Shown: positions 1-8,690, counted from the stretch's first letter. The stretch is 64,000 nt of DNA from Flavobacteriales bacterium (GCA_020635815.1 JACJZB010000002.1:310001-374000), one strand, 5' to 3'. Translations and numbers: made by a program. The notes: generated from the letters alone by a model not told the origin.

Positions 1-1115
1 ATGTTTTTCCAAAAAATAATGATGTATATGTTACTGGCTATTTTTCATATGATGCATATTTTGGTAATGATACACTAACAAATAGAGGTGGATGGGATGC
101 ATACATAGCAAAATTTGATGTAAACGGTCAAAACATCTGGGCAACATCAATTGGAAGCTCAGCTCTGGATAAAGGATATGACATATATGTAAATAACATG
201 GATGAATTGTACGCTGTTGGGTATTTTAATGATACAGCATACTTTGATGCTACTCAAGTGATAAGTTCTGGAAGTGCAGATGCTTTTTTAGCAAAATATG
301 ATGAAAATGGAGACTTGGTTTGGGTAAACAGTTATGGTACTCCAAACTTTGATTTAGCCGCACGTATAGTTGCTGATGAGAATGAAGATATTTATATTAC
401 AGGTAGATATACTGGAGATATAATTTTTGGTTCAACAACATTAACAAGTGTAAACTCTGATGCCTACATTGCAAAATTTGATAACGGAGGAAATTCATTA
501 TGGGCAAAAAATATATCAGGTCAGCTATGGGATGAAGAAGCAGATATCTTCTATAAAAATGGTGTTCTTGCTGTTATGGCTACAACTGATGGGAATGTTG
601 ATTTTAATGGAATTACATACAACGGCTTGGGATCATTAGATTTTTTTATTGGAAATATAGATCAAAATGGTAATACATTGTGGGCTAAAATATTTGGAGG
701 GTCAGCATCTGACGAAGCAAGTGGAATTACATTGATAAATGGGAGTACTTATTTTACAGGTAGTTTTCATGATGTCGCTGATTTTGATAGTTACCAACTT
801 ACAAGTTTAGGAAACTGGGATATTGTAACTGGTAAAATAAATCCCCAACTTACAACCGGTATTTCCTCACCTAAAAGTGCTGTAAATGGGTTAAGTATTT
901 ACCCAAACCCTACAAACAATATACTGATTGTAGAAGTTGAAGATTATACATCGTCTATACTAGAAATAAATTCATTAGAAGGAAAAATGTTTAAAAGAAT
1001 ACCATTACTTAATAATAAAACGATTGTTGATTTAACATTTTTAAATTCTGGGATATACTTATTTAGAATCCATGATAATAATGGTATAACCAATCATAAA
1101 GTAGTTAAAAATTAA
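1..1115 (+). CDS. T9SS-sorted SBBP-type repeat protein, 5' end outside window
   Basis: The frame is open from the first bases of the window (frame of base 3), so the protein starts upstream and an ATG at 198 is only internal. The visible part is made of repeats of about 50 residues containing D-A-[YF]-[IL]-A-K-[FY]-D and N-G-N-x-L-W, the pattern of SBBP/beta-propeller-like surface proteins. The last 80 residues are a type A T9SS sorting domain (IYPNPTNN near its start, GIYLFRI and HKVVKN at the end). Known for the family: exported across the outer membrane by type IX secretion and anchored or released there. The biological role is unknown. A hairpin terminator follows. Confidence 0.85.
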   Translation, partial: VFPKNNDVYVTGYFSYDAYFGNDTLTNRGGWDAYIAKFDVNGQNIWATSIGSSALDKGYDIYVNNMDELYAVGYFNDTAYFDATQVISSGSADAFLAKYDENGDLVWVNSYGTPNFDLAARIVADENEDIYITGRYTGDIIFGSTTLTSVNSDAYIAKFDNGGNSLWAKNISGQLWDEEADIFYKNGVLAVMATTDGNVDFNGITYNGLGSLDFFIGNIDQNGNTLWAKIFGGSASDEASGITLINGSTYFTGSFHDVADFDSYQLTSLGNWDIVTGKINPQLTTGISSPKSAVNGLSIYPNPTNNILIVEVEDYTSSILEINSLEGKMFKRIPLLNNKTIVDLTFLNSGIYLFRIHDNNGITNHKVVKN

Positions 1116-1130
1116 GTTTAGTTTTCAATT

Positions 1131-1164
1131 AAATGCCTTAGCAATTTTATTTGTTAGGGCATTT
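1131..1164 (+). terminator. hairpin terminator after the T9SS protein
   Basis: AAATGCCTTAGC and GTTAGGGCATTT form a 12-bp stem with two non-Watson-Crick positions, around an AT-rich loop, 16 bases after the stop codon at 1115. The run of T is weak, so termination is inferred from position and stem. Confidence 0.6.
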
Positions 1165-1179
1165 ATAATTTATTCAAGT

Positions 1180-2718
1180 ATGAAAAATATTATCTTATAT
1201 CTTTTTGCTCTTTGTTTTTGTGCAATGGTTAATGCCCAAGATTTTGAAGTAATTAAATTCGACAACGACCCTGAAAATTTAGGACCACAAGTTAACTCTC
1301 AATTTAGTGAAACTTCACCTAAAATTTCACCTGATGGGAAAACCTTATTTGTTACTCGTCATACAGATAGTAATAATGGGAAAAATAACATTTGGTATTC
1401 ACAACTCAATCCAGATGGTACTTGGACAGAAGCTAAAAATATTGGAACACCTTTAAATGTGCAAGGTTCTGCAACATCGGTACAATCAATTTCTCCTGAT
1501 GGAAATACCATTTTATTATCTAATTTATACCGTTATTTTGATGGTTCTATAGCTGGTGGTGGGTGCTCTGTTAGTTGGCGACAAAGAGGTGGATGGGCGT
1601 TTCCAAAAAGTCAAGTAATTGAAAAATACCAAAATTTAAACAGCACTGTAAACTATTTTCTATCAAATAGTGGTCAGTTTTTGTTAATGGCTATCGAAAT
1701 GAAAAAAGGACTAGGAGAAAAAGATATATGGGTTTCTTTTAAAGACGAAAAAGAAAATGAATGGACAAAACCATTAAATTTAGGAAGTGTTGTAAACACA
1801 AAAGGTGATGAGTTCGCTCCATTTTTGGCTGCCGATGATAAAACTTTATACTATGCATCTGATGGGCACAAAGGTTATGGAGGAGCTGATATTTGGATGA
1901 CAAAAAGATTAGACGATACTTGGGAAAATTGGTCAACCCCAATAAATTTAGGAGAAAAAATAAACACGCCTGAATTTGATGCTTATTTCAGTATTGATGC
2001 AGGGGGCGAATATGCTTATTTCTCATCATCTAAAAGCGGAGAAGGAAAAAGTGATGTGTTTAGAATTAAAATGCCTCAAGAAGCCAAACCAGATCCAGTA
2101 GTATTAGTTTATGGTAAAGTTTTCGATAAAAAAACTGGCCAGCCTATTACTGCAAATATTAATTATGAATTATTGCCTTCTGGAAAAGAGGTAGGAACAG
2201 CAGTTACAAGCCCTGAAGATAATATTTATAAAATTGTTTTACCTTATGGTAACAATTATGGATTTATGGCGTCTGCCGATAATTATTATTCCATTACAGA
2301 AAATATTGATTTAAAAAACTTAACCGAATATAAAGAAATTGAAGTTAATCTTTACTTGGCTCCTATCGAAAAAAATGAAGCAATTCGTTTAAACAATATT
2401 TTCTTTGAGTTTGGCGAATCCACCTTAAAAGAGGAGTCGTTTCCTGAGTTAAATCGATTAATTAAATTGTTAACGGACAACCCTACTTTAAATATTGAAA
2501 TAGCTGGACATACCGATAATGTTGGCTCTGATTCAGATAACTTAGAACTCTCAAAAAATAGAGCAGCATCTGTAGTAGCTTACTTAACAAAAGGAGGAGT
2601 GAAGGCAAACCGATTAACTTCACAAGGATTTGGAGAAACAAAGCCTATTGCAACAAATGACACCGATGAAGGAAAGCAGTTGAATAGGAGAGTTGAATTT
2701 ATGGTAACTAGTAAATAA
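1180..2718 (+). CDS. OmpA-family protein with PD40 repeats
   Basis: A 512-residue envelope protein. A signal peptide ends near A-N-A-Q (residue 20). Residues about 40-300 hold PD40/TolB-like propeller motifs (KISPDGKTLFVTRH, SISPDGNTILLS, FLAADDKTLYYASDG). A carboxypeptidase-regulatory-like domain follows (about 310-390, VYGKVFDKKTGQPI), then a C-terminal OmpA peptidoglycan-binding domain (about 400-510) with the motif GHTDNVGSDSDNLELSKNRA and the closing NRRVEF. Family knowledge: the OmpA domain binds peptidoglycan and links the outer membrane to the wall; relatives with this layout occur near T9SS genes. The single-gene unit is bounded by terminators on both sides. Confidence 0.9.
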   Translation: MKNIILYLFALCFCAMVNAQDFEVIKFDNDPENLGPQVNSQFSETSPKISPDGKTLFVTRHTDSNNGKNNIWYSQLNPDGTWTEAKNIGTPLNVQGSATSVQSISPDGNTILLSNLYRYFDGSIAGGGCSVSWRQRGGWAFPKSQVIEKYQNLNSTVNYFLSNSGQFLLMAIEMKKGLGEKDIWVSFKDEKENEWTKPLNLGSVVNTKGDEFAPFLAADDKTLYYASDGHKGYGGADIWMTKRLDDTWENWSTPINLGEKINTPEFDAYFSIDAGGEYAYFSSSKSGEGKSDVFRIKMPQEAKPDPVVLVYGKVFDKKTGQPITANINYELLPSGKEVGTAVTSPEDNIYKIVLPYGNNYGFMASADNYYSITENIDLKNLTEYKEIEVNLYLAPIEKNEAIRLNNIFFEFGESTLKEESFPELNRLIKLLTDNPTLNIEIAGHTDNVGSDSDNLELSKNRAASVVAYLTKGGVKANRLTSQGFGETKPIATNDTDEGKQLNRRVEFMVTSK

Positions 2719-2740
2719 AATAAGTGAATAAATAAACAAG

Positions 2741-2772
2741 AATCCCCCTTCTATTCTAGTTGGGGATTTTTT
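2741..2772 (+). terminator. rho-independent terminator after the OmpA-family gene
   Basis: AATCCCC pairs with GGGGATT across a 14-base loop and is followed by TTTTT, 22 bases after the stop codon. It marks the left end of the conserved chromosome before the accessory island. Confidence 0.8.
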
Positions 2773-2775
2773 TAT

Positions 2776-2790
2776 GTTGGCAATGCCAAC
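2776..2790. repeat. small perfect palindrome GTTGGCA-A-TGCCAAC
   Basis: Arms of 7 bp around one base. The same half-words, GTTGGCA(T) and (A)TGCCAAC, form ends of the long inverted repeats at 8555-8690 and 10144-10278, so this may be a collapsed remnant of the same repeat family at the island's left edge. That link is inference. Confidence 0.5.
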
Positions 2791-2874
2791 ATTTTATCTT
2801 GACAAAAACCGTTGAAGAATGAAATGTGTTTTTGAAAAGCTAAACATAGTGTACGAAAGTACGTTAGGTTTTTT

Positions 2875-2945
2875 GTCAACGTTCCGTGTATGGTGCCGTA
2901 GCATCCCAAAGGGTGCTATGCACTATACACATTGTTGTATGCTGG
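2875..2945 (-). repeat. attC-like imperfect inverted repeat A
   Basis: Plus-strand GTCAAC...GTGTATGGTGCCGTAGCATCCC and GGGTGCTATGCACTATACAC...GTTGTATGC form a long imperfect hairpin with a 3-base loop. Ends are CAAC and GTTG, as in three other elements further right. Its GTGTATA...ATAGC arm resembles the repeat at 11321-11456. It lies 171 bases beyond the stop of the restriction gene, with a second hairpin between. A cassette recombination site of the integron attC type is possible; a dispersed palindromic repeat is the alternative. Confidence 0.6.
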
Positions 2946-3046
2946 CTTTTTATTTTTTTATTCATTTTCATTTCAGTCTTAATGTCTCCAATCTTTTAAT
3001 GTGTGTGGAGGAAAAATTTAAAATTCTTCAAAGGGTAAACTTGAAA

Positions 3047-3098
3047 GCTCTTTTGCAGGTTTTGGTCGTGGGTTAGACTGTGCGACCTGCAAATGTGC
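3047..3098. repeat. structured hairpin with conserved flanks, copy 1
   Basis: GCTCTTTTGCAGGT, a loop beginning TTTGGTCGTGGGTTAG, then ACCTGCAAATGTGC. The second copy at 8347-8407 keeps flanks and loop words but changes the stem from AGGT/ACCT to AAAC/GTTT, which is compensatory change. A shared word GAAAAATTTAAAATTCTT lies at 3011-3028. It sits just past the restriction gene's stop, so it could also act as its terminator. Function unknown. Confidence 0.65.
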
Positions 3099-3115
3099 TT
3101 GCAAGTGTGTATATA

Positions 3116-4222
3116 CTACTTTACTACAAAAATGATGTCCGTTAATGCGGTAAATGTTTGTGGTTTTCCTTTATAAGCAAATGAAACTTTCAAATCTTCA
3201 ATTTCTTTGTTCTTGAAATTATCCAGATACTCCATTATTGTCGGCTTCAATAAGTCAAGGTTTCTCTTTAGTTTCCATGAATTACCAAAGTCGTCTGTAT
3301 CGACTAAAACAAGAAATAGTCTATTTTCTGAACCAAAACGCATTTCGCCTTGGTTTTCATAGAGCCATTTCGCTAATATCTTAGGAGCATTTTGAACCTC
3401 TTTTAAAATGTCAGTCTTTTCATTTTTGAGGGTAGCTAAAACGGAATTACAGAATTCATCATTTCTGTCTTTCATTTTTTCTACAATTTCATATTGGATA
3501 TTTGCAGGTTTAGCTGTTTTGTCAAATGTAATGTTAGCCTCCTTAGCCTTACCTTTTAGGTATGTCAATTCAACAGGGAGTCCTTTTTCTTTCCTTTTGA
3601 ATTTAATGTATTCTGCTGGTAAATAAGTCACTTTCAAGTCAAATGGAACATTGTTAATGAAGAAATCAACACTTTTGATTTGCCCTACAGTCGGTAAAAC
3701 TGCTTGGTGTGATTTGAAAATGTGTTCAATCAAAATACTACTCCAGTGGTTGTACCAACTGTTTAGTACATATCCCTGAACGGCAACATGAATTTCCGAT
3801 TCAAATTTTGAAAGAAGTGTATCATAAGACTTATGGACTTTCACATAGCGACTTACCAAATATTTATCCAATGAATTTTGATAATCACCACCCCAATCGA
3901 AGTTTTTCAATTTGTATAGTTCCGAAACGAGTTGATCCGTGTTAAGTTCTGCTACCTGCGCTTTATTCTTTTCCTCAATGTACTTATCAAGAATCTTATG
4001 AGAATTGACAATGTCCTTACAAAGGATCGAAAATAATTCTACGAATTGCTTTGCTAAAGCGGTTTCCTTGAGAGTAATGCCGTTTTCCTCAACAAATTCT
4101 GCAATCAGTTCTTTCCGAACAATGGATTTTGTTTTTAGCCAAAGTAATCCTTCGCTGTTTGAACTAAATTCTTCAAGTTTCTCGCTTTCGTGTAATTTTT
4201 TCCAGTAGTTAAAGTCCTTCAT
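3116..4222 (-). CDS. putative restriction endonuclease, PD-(D/E)XK fold
   Basis: From the ATG at 4222 the protein has 368 residues; a longer frame to 4282 overlaps the methylase gene by 74 bases and is less likely. The segment SVDFFINNVPFDLKVT (about 184-199) gives the D...D-x-K catalytic pattern of PD-(D/E)XK nucleases, with a conserved-looking Glu upstream in ILIEHIF. Nothing else is recognisable, as is usual for type II enzymes. The start overlaps the end of the adenine methylase gene by 14 bases, and the pair is the usual modification-restriction arrangement, so it should cleave the site that the methylase protects. Specificity cannot be read. Last gene of the operon. Confidence 0.75.
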   Translation of the reverse strand: MKDFNYWKKLHESEKLEEFSSNSEGLLWLKTKSIVRKELIAEFVEENGITLKETALAKQFVELFSILCKDIVNSHKILDKYIEEKNKAQVAELNTDQLVSELYKLKNFDWGGDYQNSLDKYLVSRYVKVHKSYDTLLSKFESEIHVAVQGYVLNSWYNHWSSILIEHIFKSHQAVLPTVGQIKSVDFFINNVPFDLKVTYLPAEYIKFKRKEKGLPVELTYLKGKAKEANITFDKTAKPANIQYEIVEKMKDRNDEFCNSVLATLKNEKTDILKEVQNAPKILAKWLYENQGEMRFGSENRLFLVLVDTDDFGNSWKLKRNLDLLKPTIMEYLDNFKNKEIEDLKVSFAYKGKPQTFTALTDIIFVVK

Positions 4223-5318
4223 GTATTTTTTGTGCTTCTTGATTTTTATTGATAAAGTGCTTCTTTTTCGGTTTACAGACAAACAATACTTCGTGACTTC
4301 CGGCTACACTTCCTTTTCCACCTCTACCATTCCGGTATGCTTTTGCCTCAACTTCTACATCCTTATATTTTGAGATGATTTTGGTTAATTCTTCAACGCT
4401 TGGATAACTGCGGTCATTATAGCTTATTAGCCAGTGAGGAATTTCTTGTGAATACTCAAACAGTTTTTCAAACGACTCAATAACATCACGTTTTTTGTCA
4501 AATCCGCTAAAACGCTGTGGTTCGTATCGTTTAATTCCATTTATAAATTGCTTGTCTTCCCAATATTCCGTATAAGTCTCCAACAAGTGATAGAAACTTT
4601 GATAATCTGCGTGACTATCACAATAAGGAGGGTCAAAGTATGCTAAATCAACATTGTCGAGTTTTGGCAATAAGTCAAGAATGTTTTCATTGAAACTTTG
4701 ATTTTCCTTTTTATTATCAAATACGGCATCATTGTATTTGGGAAGTAAATCTTCAAAAATTTCCTTGACTGGTCTTATCAAGCTTCTGTTGCGTTTGATA
4801 CGTTCAGGATCGCTTGCATATTTCAAAGCCTGTGTATGACCAAAATGCCCCATTGTAATTTTCCTTGTCATACTCCTGTTAATGATTGAATAGACTAAAG
4901 CTTCTTTGTATGGATTATTCAATAAGGGAATGTTGGCTCGGAAATTATCTAAAAATTCAGCTTCCTCTTTTTCAAAAAATACGTCTGTAAACACAGATTC
5001 AATTAGCTGATAATCTTCTTTGTTTTTTGCTGTTTTAAAGAGAATTTTTAAATCTTCTTGGGTAATCTTTTCTTTTGCATTTTCAATTAATGCTAAACCT
5101 ATTTGGTTGTTGAAATTCAGGAAATCATTTGTAATGGTTTGAAATCCATTTTGTTTAAACAGGAAAGCAACAGATTGAGAACCTGAAAAAGCGTCAAGAG
5201 CCGAGTTAATGTCTTTTGGTATAAACTTTTGAATCCATGCTAAGTGGGTATGTTTGGCCCCCAAATATTGTGGTTCAGGAAATTGATAATCGAAATATGA
5301 GTATTCTTCAAATAGCAT
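4209..5318 (-). CDS. DNA adenine (N6) methyltransferase, D12 class
   Basis: A 369-residue protein. PEPQYLGAKH near the N-terminus and LDAFSGSQSVA (41-51) form the AdoMet-binding region; DLAYFDPPYCDSH (225-237) holds the catalytic DPPY motif. The order motif I before DPPY fits the Dam/D12 group. Family function: methylates adenine N6 in a specific sequence, protecting the host from its partner nuclease. It starts 1 base after the stop of the ATPase gene and overlaps the nuclease gene downstream, so all four genes from 8231 to 3116 should be co-transcribed, with methylase translated before nuclease. Confidence 0.88.
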   Translation of the reverse strand: MLFEEYSYFDYQFPEPQYLGAKHTHLAWIQKFIPKDINSALDAFSGSQSVAFLFKQNGFQTITNDFLNFNNQIGLALIENAKEKITQEDLKILFKTAKNKEDYQLIESVFTDVFFEKEEAEFLDNFRANIPLLNNPYKEALVYSIINRSMTRKITMGHFGHTQALKYASDPERIKRNRSLIRPVKEIFEDLLPKYNDAVFDNKKENQSFNENILDLLPKLDNVDLAYFDPPYCDSHADYQSFYHLLETYTEYWEDKQFINGIKRYEPQRFSGFDKKRDVIESFEKLFEYSQEIPHWLISYNDRSYPSVEELTKIISKYKDVEVEAKAYRNGRGGKGSVAGSHEVLFVCKPKKKHFINKNQEAQKIHEGL

Positions 5319-5319
5319 T

Positions 5320-7929
5320 TTATTTTGTTTCTTTTAATTCGGAAATTTTCTTTTTAACTGCATTAAACCGTTGAATCTCTTCATTTAGATTTTCTATTTC
5401 GGGTTTCTTATACGCATACTTATCACTATGAGAGTGTCCCTCCATATAGCGGCAACATTGATAAAAACTGTCCAGCAATTCATCTCTTAATTCTGTTGTA
5501 AAGAATACGCTTTTGAGGCTGTCAACACTGACCCTTTCTTCAAAGCGTTGAACTACTCCTTTGAAAAGCCCAAAAACAACCTGAGTTTCGTAGCTTGTCC
5601 GTAAAGCAGCAAAGCCATTTTTTATTTTATCTTCTCTTAGTTCAGGTCCAATTTTTTTAGCCTCTTCATAATATCCTTGTGCTTTGCCTGATGTTTTGTA
5701 ATCTTTTTCGAAGGAAGGCGTGTTTTTCAACCATATTTTACCAGGTTGGCTTCCTCCAACATTTTCAATCCAATGACAATCATTAGAAATATTTGCTTCT
5801 TTACAATGGTTAATTAATGATGAAACGAAAACTAAATCATGGGTAAAGATAATTACCTGTTTTTGTGCTGTTTCGTTTACAAGGCGTTTAGCAATTTCAC
5901 TTTTCCGTCTGTCGTCCAACGAAGTAACAGGGTCGTCAAAAATAATTCCTCTGTTTACTTCAGATAATTGCATTTCTGCGAGAAAATCAGCAATAGCAAT
6001 TACCTTTTGTTCGCCTTCGCTTAAAACAGCGTTTGGATTTCTTCCTTTTAATCTAAGTTGTCTGTATGATTTTCCTGCCGAACCTGTGTGATTGATGTCA
6101 ATCCCGAAGTTTCCATTGAGCTTCTGACACTCGTCATTAAAAACGTCAATGTATTTTTGGTTGAAATATTTATCAGATAAAGTCTTTTCGGTATCTGTTA
6201 TCTTACGTTTTGCAAAGTTTGCCTTTCCAGCTTTATTAATCCAAGCTTGATGATTTACATATGTTTCAAACTTTGAGAAGTGGGTGTTGAACTTTTCCTT
6301 GTGTTCCAAAAGCGTTTTTGCCTTCAGCATGTTTTCTAATGCCTTACTTTGCTCATCTTCTTTGAGCAACTTTATAGACACGTCAATAGCGGTTTCAATA
6401 GTCGTATGTTGCCCGACACTGATTTTGATTTCAGTTCTCTCATTTGCTGTTTTATTTTGAATATCAGAAATGATGTTTTGAGCAAGCTTTTTCTGCTCAG
6501 ATAGTTTTTGTTGTAATGCCTGTAATTCGCTTGGATATTTCTCGGTCAGCCACACAGTAAGTGTGTTGTCGTCTGGAAATAAATCAAAATTTAACTTTTC
6601 AAGCGCTTGCTTTACTTTCTCGAGTGCTTCTTGTGCCTTCTTTGCATTTTCTTCCGCTACACTCTTAATGAATTGCCAATAATTGGTAATCAGTTTTTCA
6701 GCATCTTCTGAAAGCGATTGCTGACAAAGTATGCAGTTGTCACCATTTTCGGGATAGACTTCATTTTCAGATTTCTGTTTTTTGGCAAACGCTTCGGCTG
6801 CTATGATAAAATTTTTCCATTCTTCTGTTCCAATTCCTTCAATTTTATCGGTTTTAAAGTTTTCAATTCCTTCGGCTTTGGCTGCTGCCGCTTTTGTGAT
6901 GCAGTCTGTAATTGCATCTTTGATTTTTGTCAGATAGTTTCCTTCAAAATATTTATTTAGGGTTTCGATTGAAGTTTTATTTTCGCCTAATTGCTTTTTG
7001 ATTGCTTCAAGGTTCTTTAGTTCTTTCTCTTTTCCTTTTGAAGCTAAAAGAAGTTCATCATATTGTTTCTGAATTTTTTCTTTTTCAGCTTTATCCTCAT
7101 CAGAAAAAGGAGTGTTTTTTTTCAGGTCGTCAATGTTTGTTTGAGCATTTAGGTTCTGAACAATGGTTTTAATTTCTGATTCTCCATCAAACAAAGCGGA
7201 AAGGTCATCTGCTGTATTTCCTGAATTTTTAGTTGCAATGTCAGAATTTAGTTTTTGTTCAACACGAATAACCGCATTGGTATATTCAGCAAAAAAGCTT
7301 AGTCCTGCTGGTCTAAACTCAAATTCATTTTTTTCAGCAAGTTGTTTAAACAATCCTTTGCCGTCAAAAACAGCAAACTGCTCAAACTCGGCATTATCTT
7401 TTTGTGAGTATAATAAAGGAATATCCGTATTGTTGGATTTAAATGTAAATTTTGCATTTACAGGTTTGTGTCCACTTTCAAGATGAACGTTTTGTAAAAT
7501 ATCTTCGGGTGCTTTTGAATAGAATACCTTTTTTAGCAACCTTGCATAGCCTGACTTGCCCGAACCATTTGCACCATAAACTATTGTGAGGTTAGAGCTA
7601 AAATCAATAGTTTGGTTTTCTGTCAAGGCGTTTACGCCTTCGACATCTTCAAGTTTGGTTAAAAGTAAATCAGGTTTGTAATTCAATGCATTTGCTGAAT
7701 TATAGTTAATTTCAATTTCAGGTTTTTCTGTTTCCTCTTTGAGTTTTAGTTCTTCGAGCAAAAATGAATATGAAGTATCAATATCGTTATCCGAAATAGC
7801 ATTTCCAGACAAAATCTTTTCAGCAAGATATTTTGCCCAATAGGGAAGTCCATCAGCGAATTTCTTCACTTCCGTTTCAAGTGTTTCCACTTGCTGTTCA
7901 ACTTCTACTATTTCATTTAATTCATCCAT
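5320..7929 (-). CDS. RloC/PrrC-like AAA ATPase, putative anticodon nuclease
   Basis: 869 residues. Walker A is GANGSGKS (119-126). A long coiled-coil region (about 215-590) carries a central C-I-L-C pair (399/402), like the zinc hook of Rad50 and RloC. The ABC signature is LSEGEQ (636-641), Walker B IIFDDP (662-667), D-loop SLDD, and switch histidine IFTHD. The C-terminal 100 residues contain R777-x3-E781 and a later GHSHSD (831-836), compatible with the Arg-Glu-His triad of PrrC-type tRNA anticodon nucleases. Such enzymes act when restriction is inhibited by phage. Nuclease activity is inferred; a plain SMC-like defence ATPase is the alternative. It lies between the controller (overlap TAATG) and the methylase. 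Confidence 0.75.
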   Translation of the reverse strand: MDELNEIVEVEQQVETLETEVKKFADGLPYWAKYLAEKILSGNAISDNDIDTSYSFLLEELKLKEETEKPEIEINYNSANALNYKPDLLLTKLEDVEGVNALTENQTIDFSSNLTIVYGANGSGKSGYARLLKKVFYSKAPEDILQNVHLESGHKPVNAKFTFKSNNTDIPLLYSQKDNAEFEQFAVFDGKGLFKQLAEKNEFEFRPAGLSFFAEYTNAVIRVEQKLNSDIATKNSGNTADDLSALFDGESEIKTIVQNLNAQTNIDDLKKNTPFSDEDKAEKEKIQKQYDELLLASKGKEKELKNLEAIKKQLGENKTSIETLNKYFEGNYLTKIKDAITDCITKAAAAKAEGIENFKTDKIEGIGTEEWKNFIIAAEAFAKKQKSENEVYPENGDNCILCQQSLSEDAEKLITNYWQFIKSVAEENAKKAQEALEKVKQALEKLNFDLFPDDNTLTVWLTEKYPSELQALQQKLSEQKKLAQNIISDIQNKTANERTEIKISVGQHTTIETAIDVSIKLLKEDEQSKALENMLKAKTLLEHKEKFNTHFSKFETYVNHQAWINKAGKANFAKRKITDTEKTLSDKYFNQKYIDVFNDECQKLNGNFGIDINHTGSAGKSYRQLRLKGRNPNAVLSEGEQKVIAIADFLAEMQLSEVNRGIIFDDPVTSLDDRRKSEIAKRLVNETAQKQVIIFTHDLVFVSSLINHCKEANISNDCHWIENVGGSQPGKIWLKNTPSFEKDYKTSGKAQGYYEEAKKIGPELREDKIKNGFAALRTSYETQVVFGLFKGVVQRFEERVSVDSLKSVFFTTELRDELLDSFYQCCRYMEGHSHSDKYAYKKPEIENLNEEIQRFNAVKKKISELKETK

Positions 7930-8231
7930 TACTTTCTTTTTGCCATAATGTATTTTACCTTTTCTTCTGCTTCATGCAAGGCTTTCAATGCCACATCTTC
8001 GTCTGCTACCTCATATACCAACTTGTCAGACAGCCAAGAAACAAGTAAATCATTTTCTTTGACCTTGAAAAATTGGGCAAGTTTTACTATCTGTTCACGG
8101 CTTGCATTGCGTTGTCCTCTTTCAATTTTACTTAATATTGCTTGGTCTATGTCAAGGAATGCCGCAACGGTTCGCAAGGGTAATTCTTGGTGTTCTCTCA
8201 GTTCTCGTATGGTTTCTCCCAAACTTTTCAT
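7929..8231 (-). CDS. XRE-family HTH regulator, likely R-M controller protein
   Basis: From the ATG at 8231 it has 100 residues: MKSLGETIRELREH, then a classic HTH (TVAAFLDIDQAILSKIERGQR), then a helical tail. A frame extending to 8264 would need a TTG inside an operator-like palindrome, so 8231 is the better start. Its stop shares one base with the ATPase start (TAATG), implying coupled translation. First gene of the operon and of the small XRE type often found beside methylases in Bacteroidota; by analogy with C proteins it should time expression of the nuclease. Confidence 0.8.
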   Translation of the reverse strand: MKSLGETIRELREHQELPLRTVAAFLDIDQAILSKIERGQRNASREQIVKLAQFFKVKENDLLVSWLSDKLVYEVADEDVALKALHEAEEKVKYIMAKRK

Positions 8232-8246
8232 TTTGAAACTATGTGT

Positions 8247-8265
8247 TTTGACATTTTTTGTCAAA
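8247..8265. promoter_or_regulatory. candidate C-protein operator
   Basis: TTTGACA-TTTTT-TGTCAAA, perfect 7-bp arms with a 5-base spacer, 15 bases upstream of the XRE start codon. Position and symmetry fit autoregulation by the XRE dimer; binding itself is inferred. Confidence 0.55.
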
Positions 8266-8346
8266 TTTAGTTGATTGATTTAATTTTTCAATACAAAATG
8301 ATAGATAGTTATCAACATCTTATTATCTAGAAAGTGGGCGGGGAGA

Positions 8347-8407
8347 TTTGGCTCTTTTGCAAAACTTTGGTTGTGTGTTGGCTTTTGGGGTTTTGCAAAT
8401 GTGCCAA
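8347..8407. repeat. structured hairpin with conserved flanks, copy 2
   Basis: Outer TTTGGC/GCCAAA, then GCTCTTTTGCAAAAC and GTTTTGCAAATGTGC around a loop beginning TTTGGTTGTGTGTTGG. It matches the copy at 3047-3098 in both flanks and loop while the inner stem differs by paired substitutions. The word GAAAAATTTAAAATTCTT recurs at 8421-8438, here on the opposite strand relative to the hairpin. Confidence 0.65.
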
Positions 8408-8554
8408 ATGTGCGGTGGCAAAGAATTTTAAATTTTTCGTGCGGTGGGGTCAGTCCGTTTTTGTTTTAGAAAGTCAGCTTTTCTTTGTCTTATTTGATAA
8501 ATGTTCAGAAGTTTCAACGAACGTATTCTGTTTCCAGTTGCGTTATTTTAGCTT

Positions 8555-8690
8555 GCATACAACGTTTGATGGTATGGTGTCGTGCGGGATTACGAAGCGA
8601 TTTCCTATCAGTTTACACTGATTTTTTTTTACGAGCTACAAACCTTCGCAAACCACTGAAACCCACATTAACTATAGCCCTTGTTGGCAT
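8555..8690 (-). repeat. attC-like imperfect inverted repeat B
   Basis: Ends are GCATACAAC (8555-8563) and GTTGGCAT (8683-8690). Arms around ATGGTATGGTG and TACGAAG match CTATAGT and TGCGAAG on the other side imperfectly, giving a long bulged hairpin. The right end lies 4 bases from the stop of the gene at 8695, as in repeats C and D. Confidence 0.55.

Noticed and set aside
2819..3076. 85-residue open frame on the plus strand between the OmpA gene and the restriction gene
   Set aside because: It runs through two inverted-repeat elements, has an unlikely Cys/Phe-rich composition, and shows no family resemblance; the repeats explain the sequence better.
3055..3090. GTTAGAC word at about 3072 as a canonical integron R' box
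   Set aside because: It fits GTTRRRY but lies in a loop without a matching partner at the other end, so I do not count it as evidence for a classical attC site.
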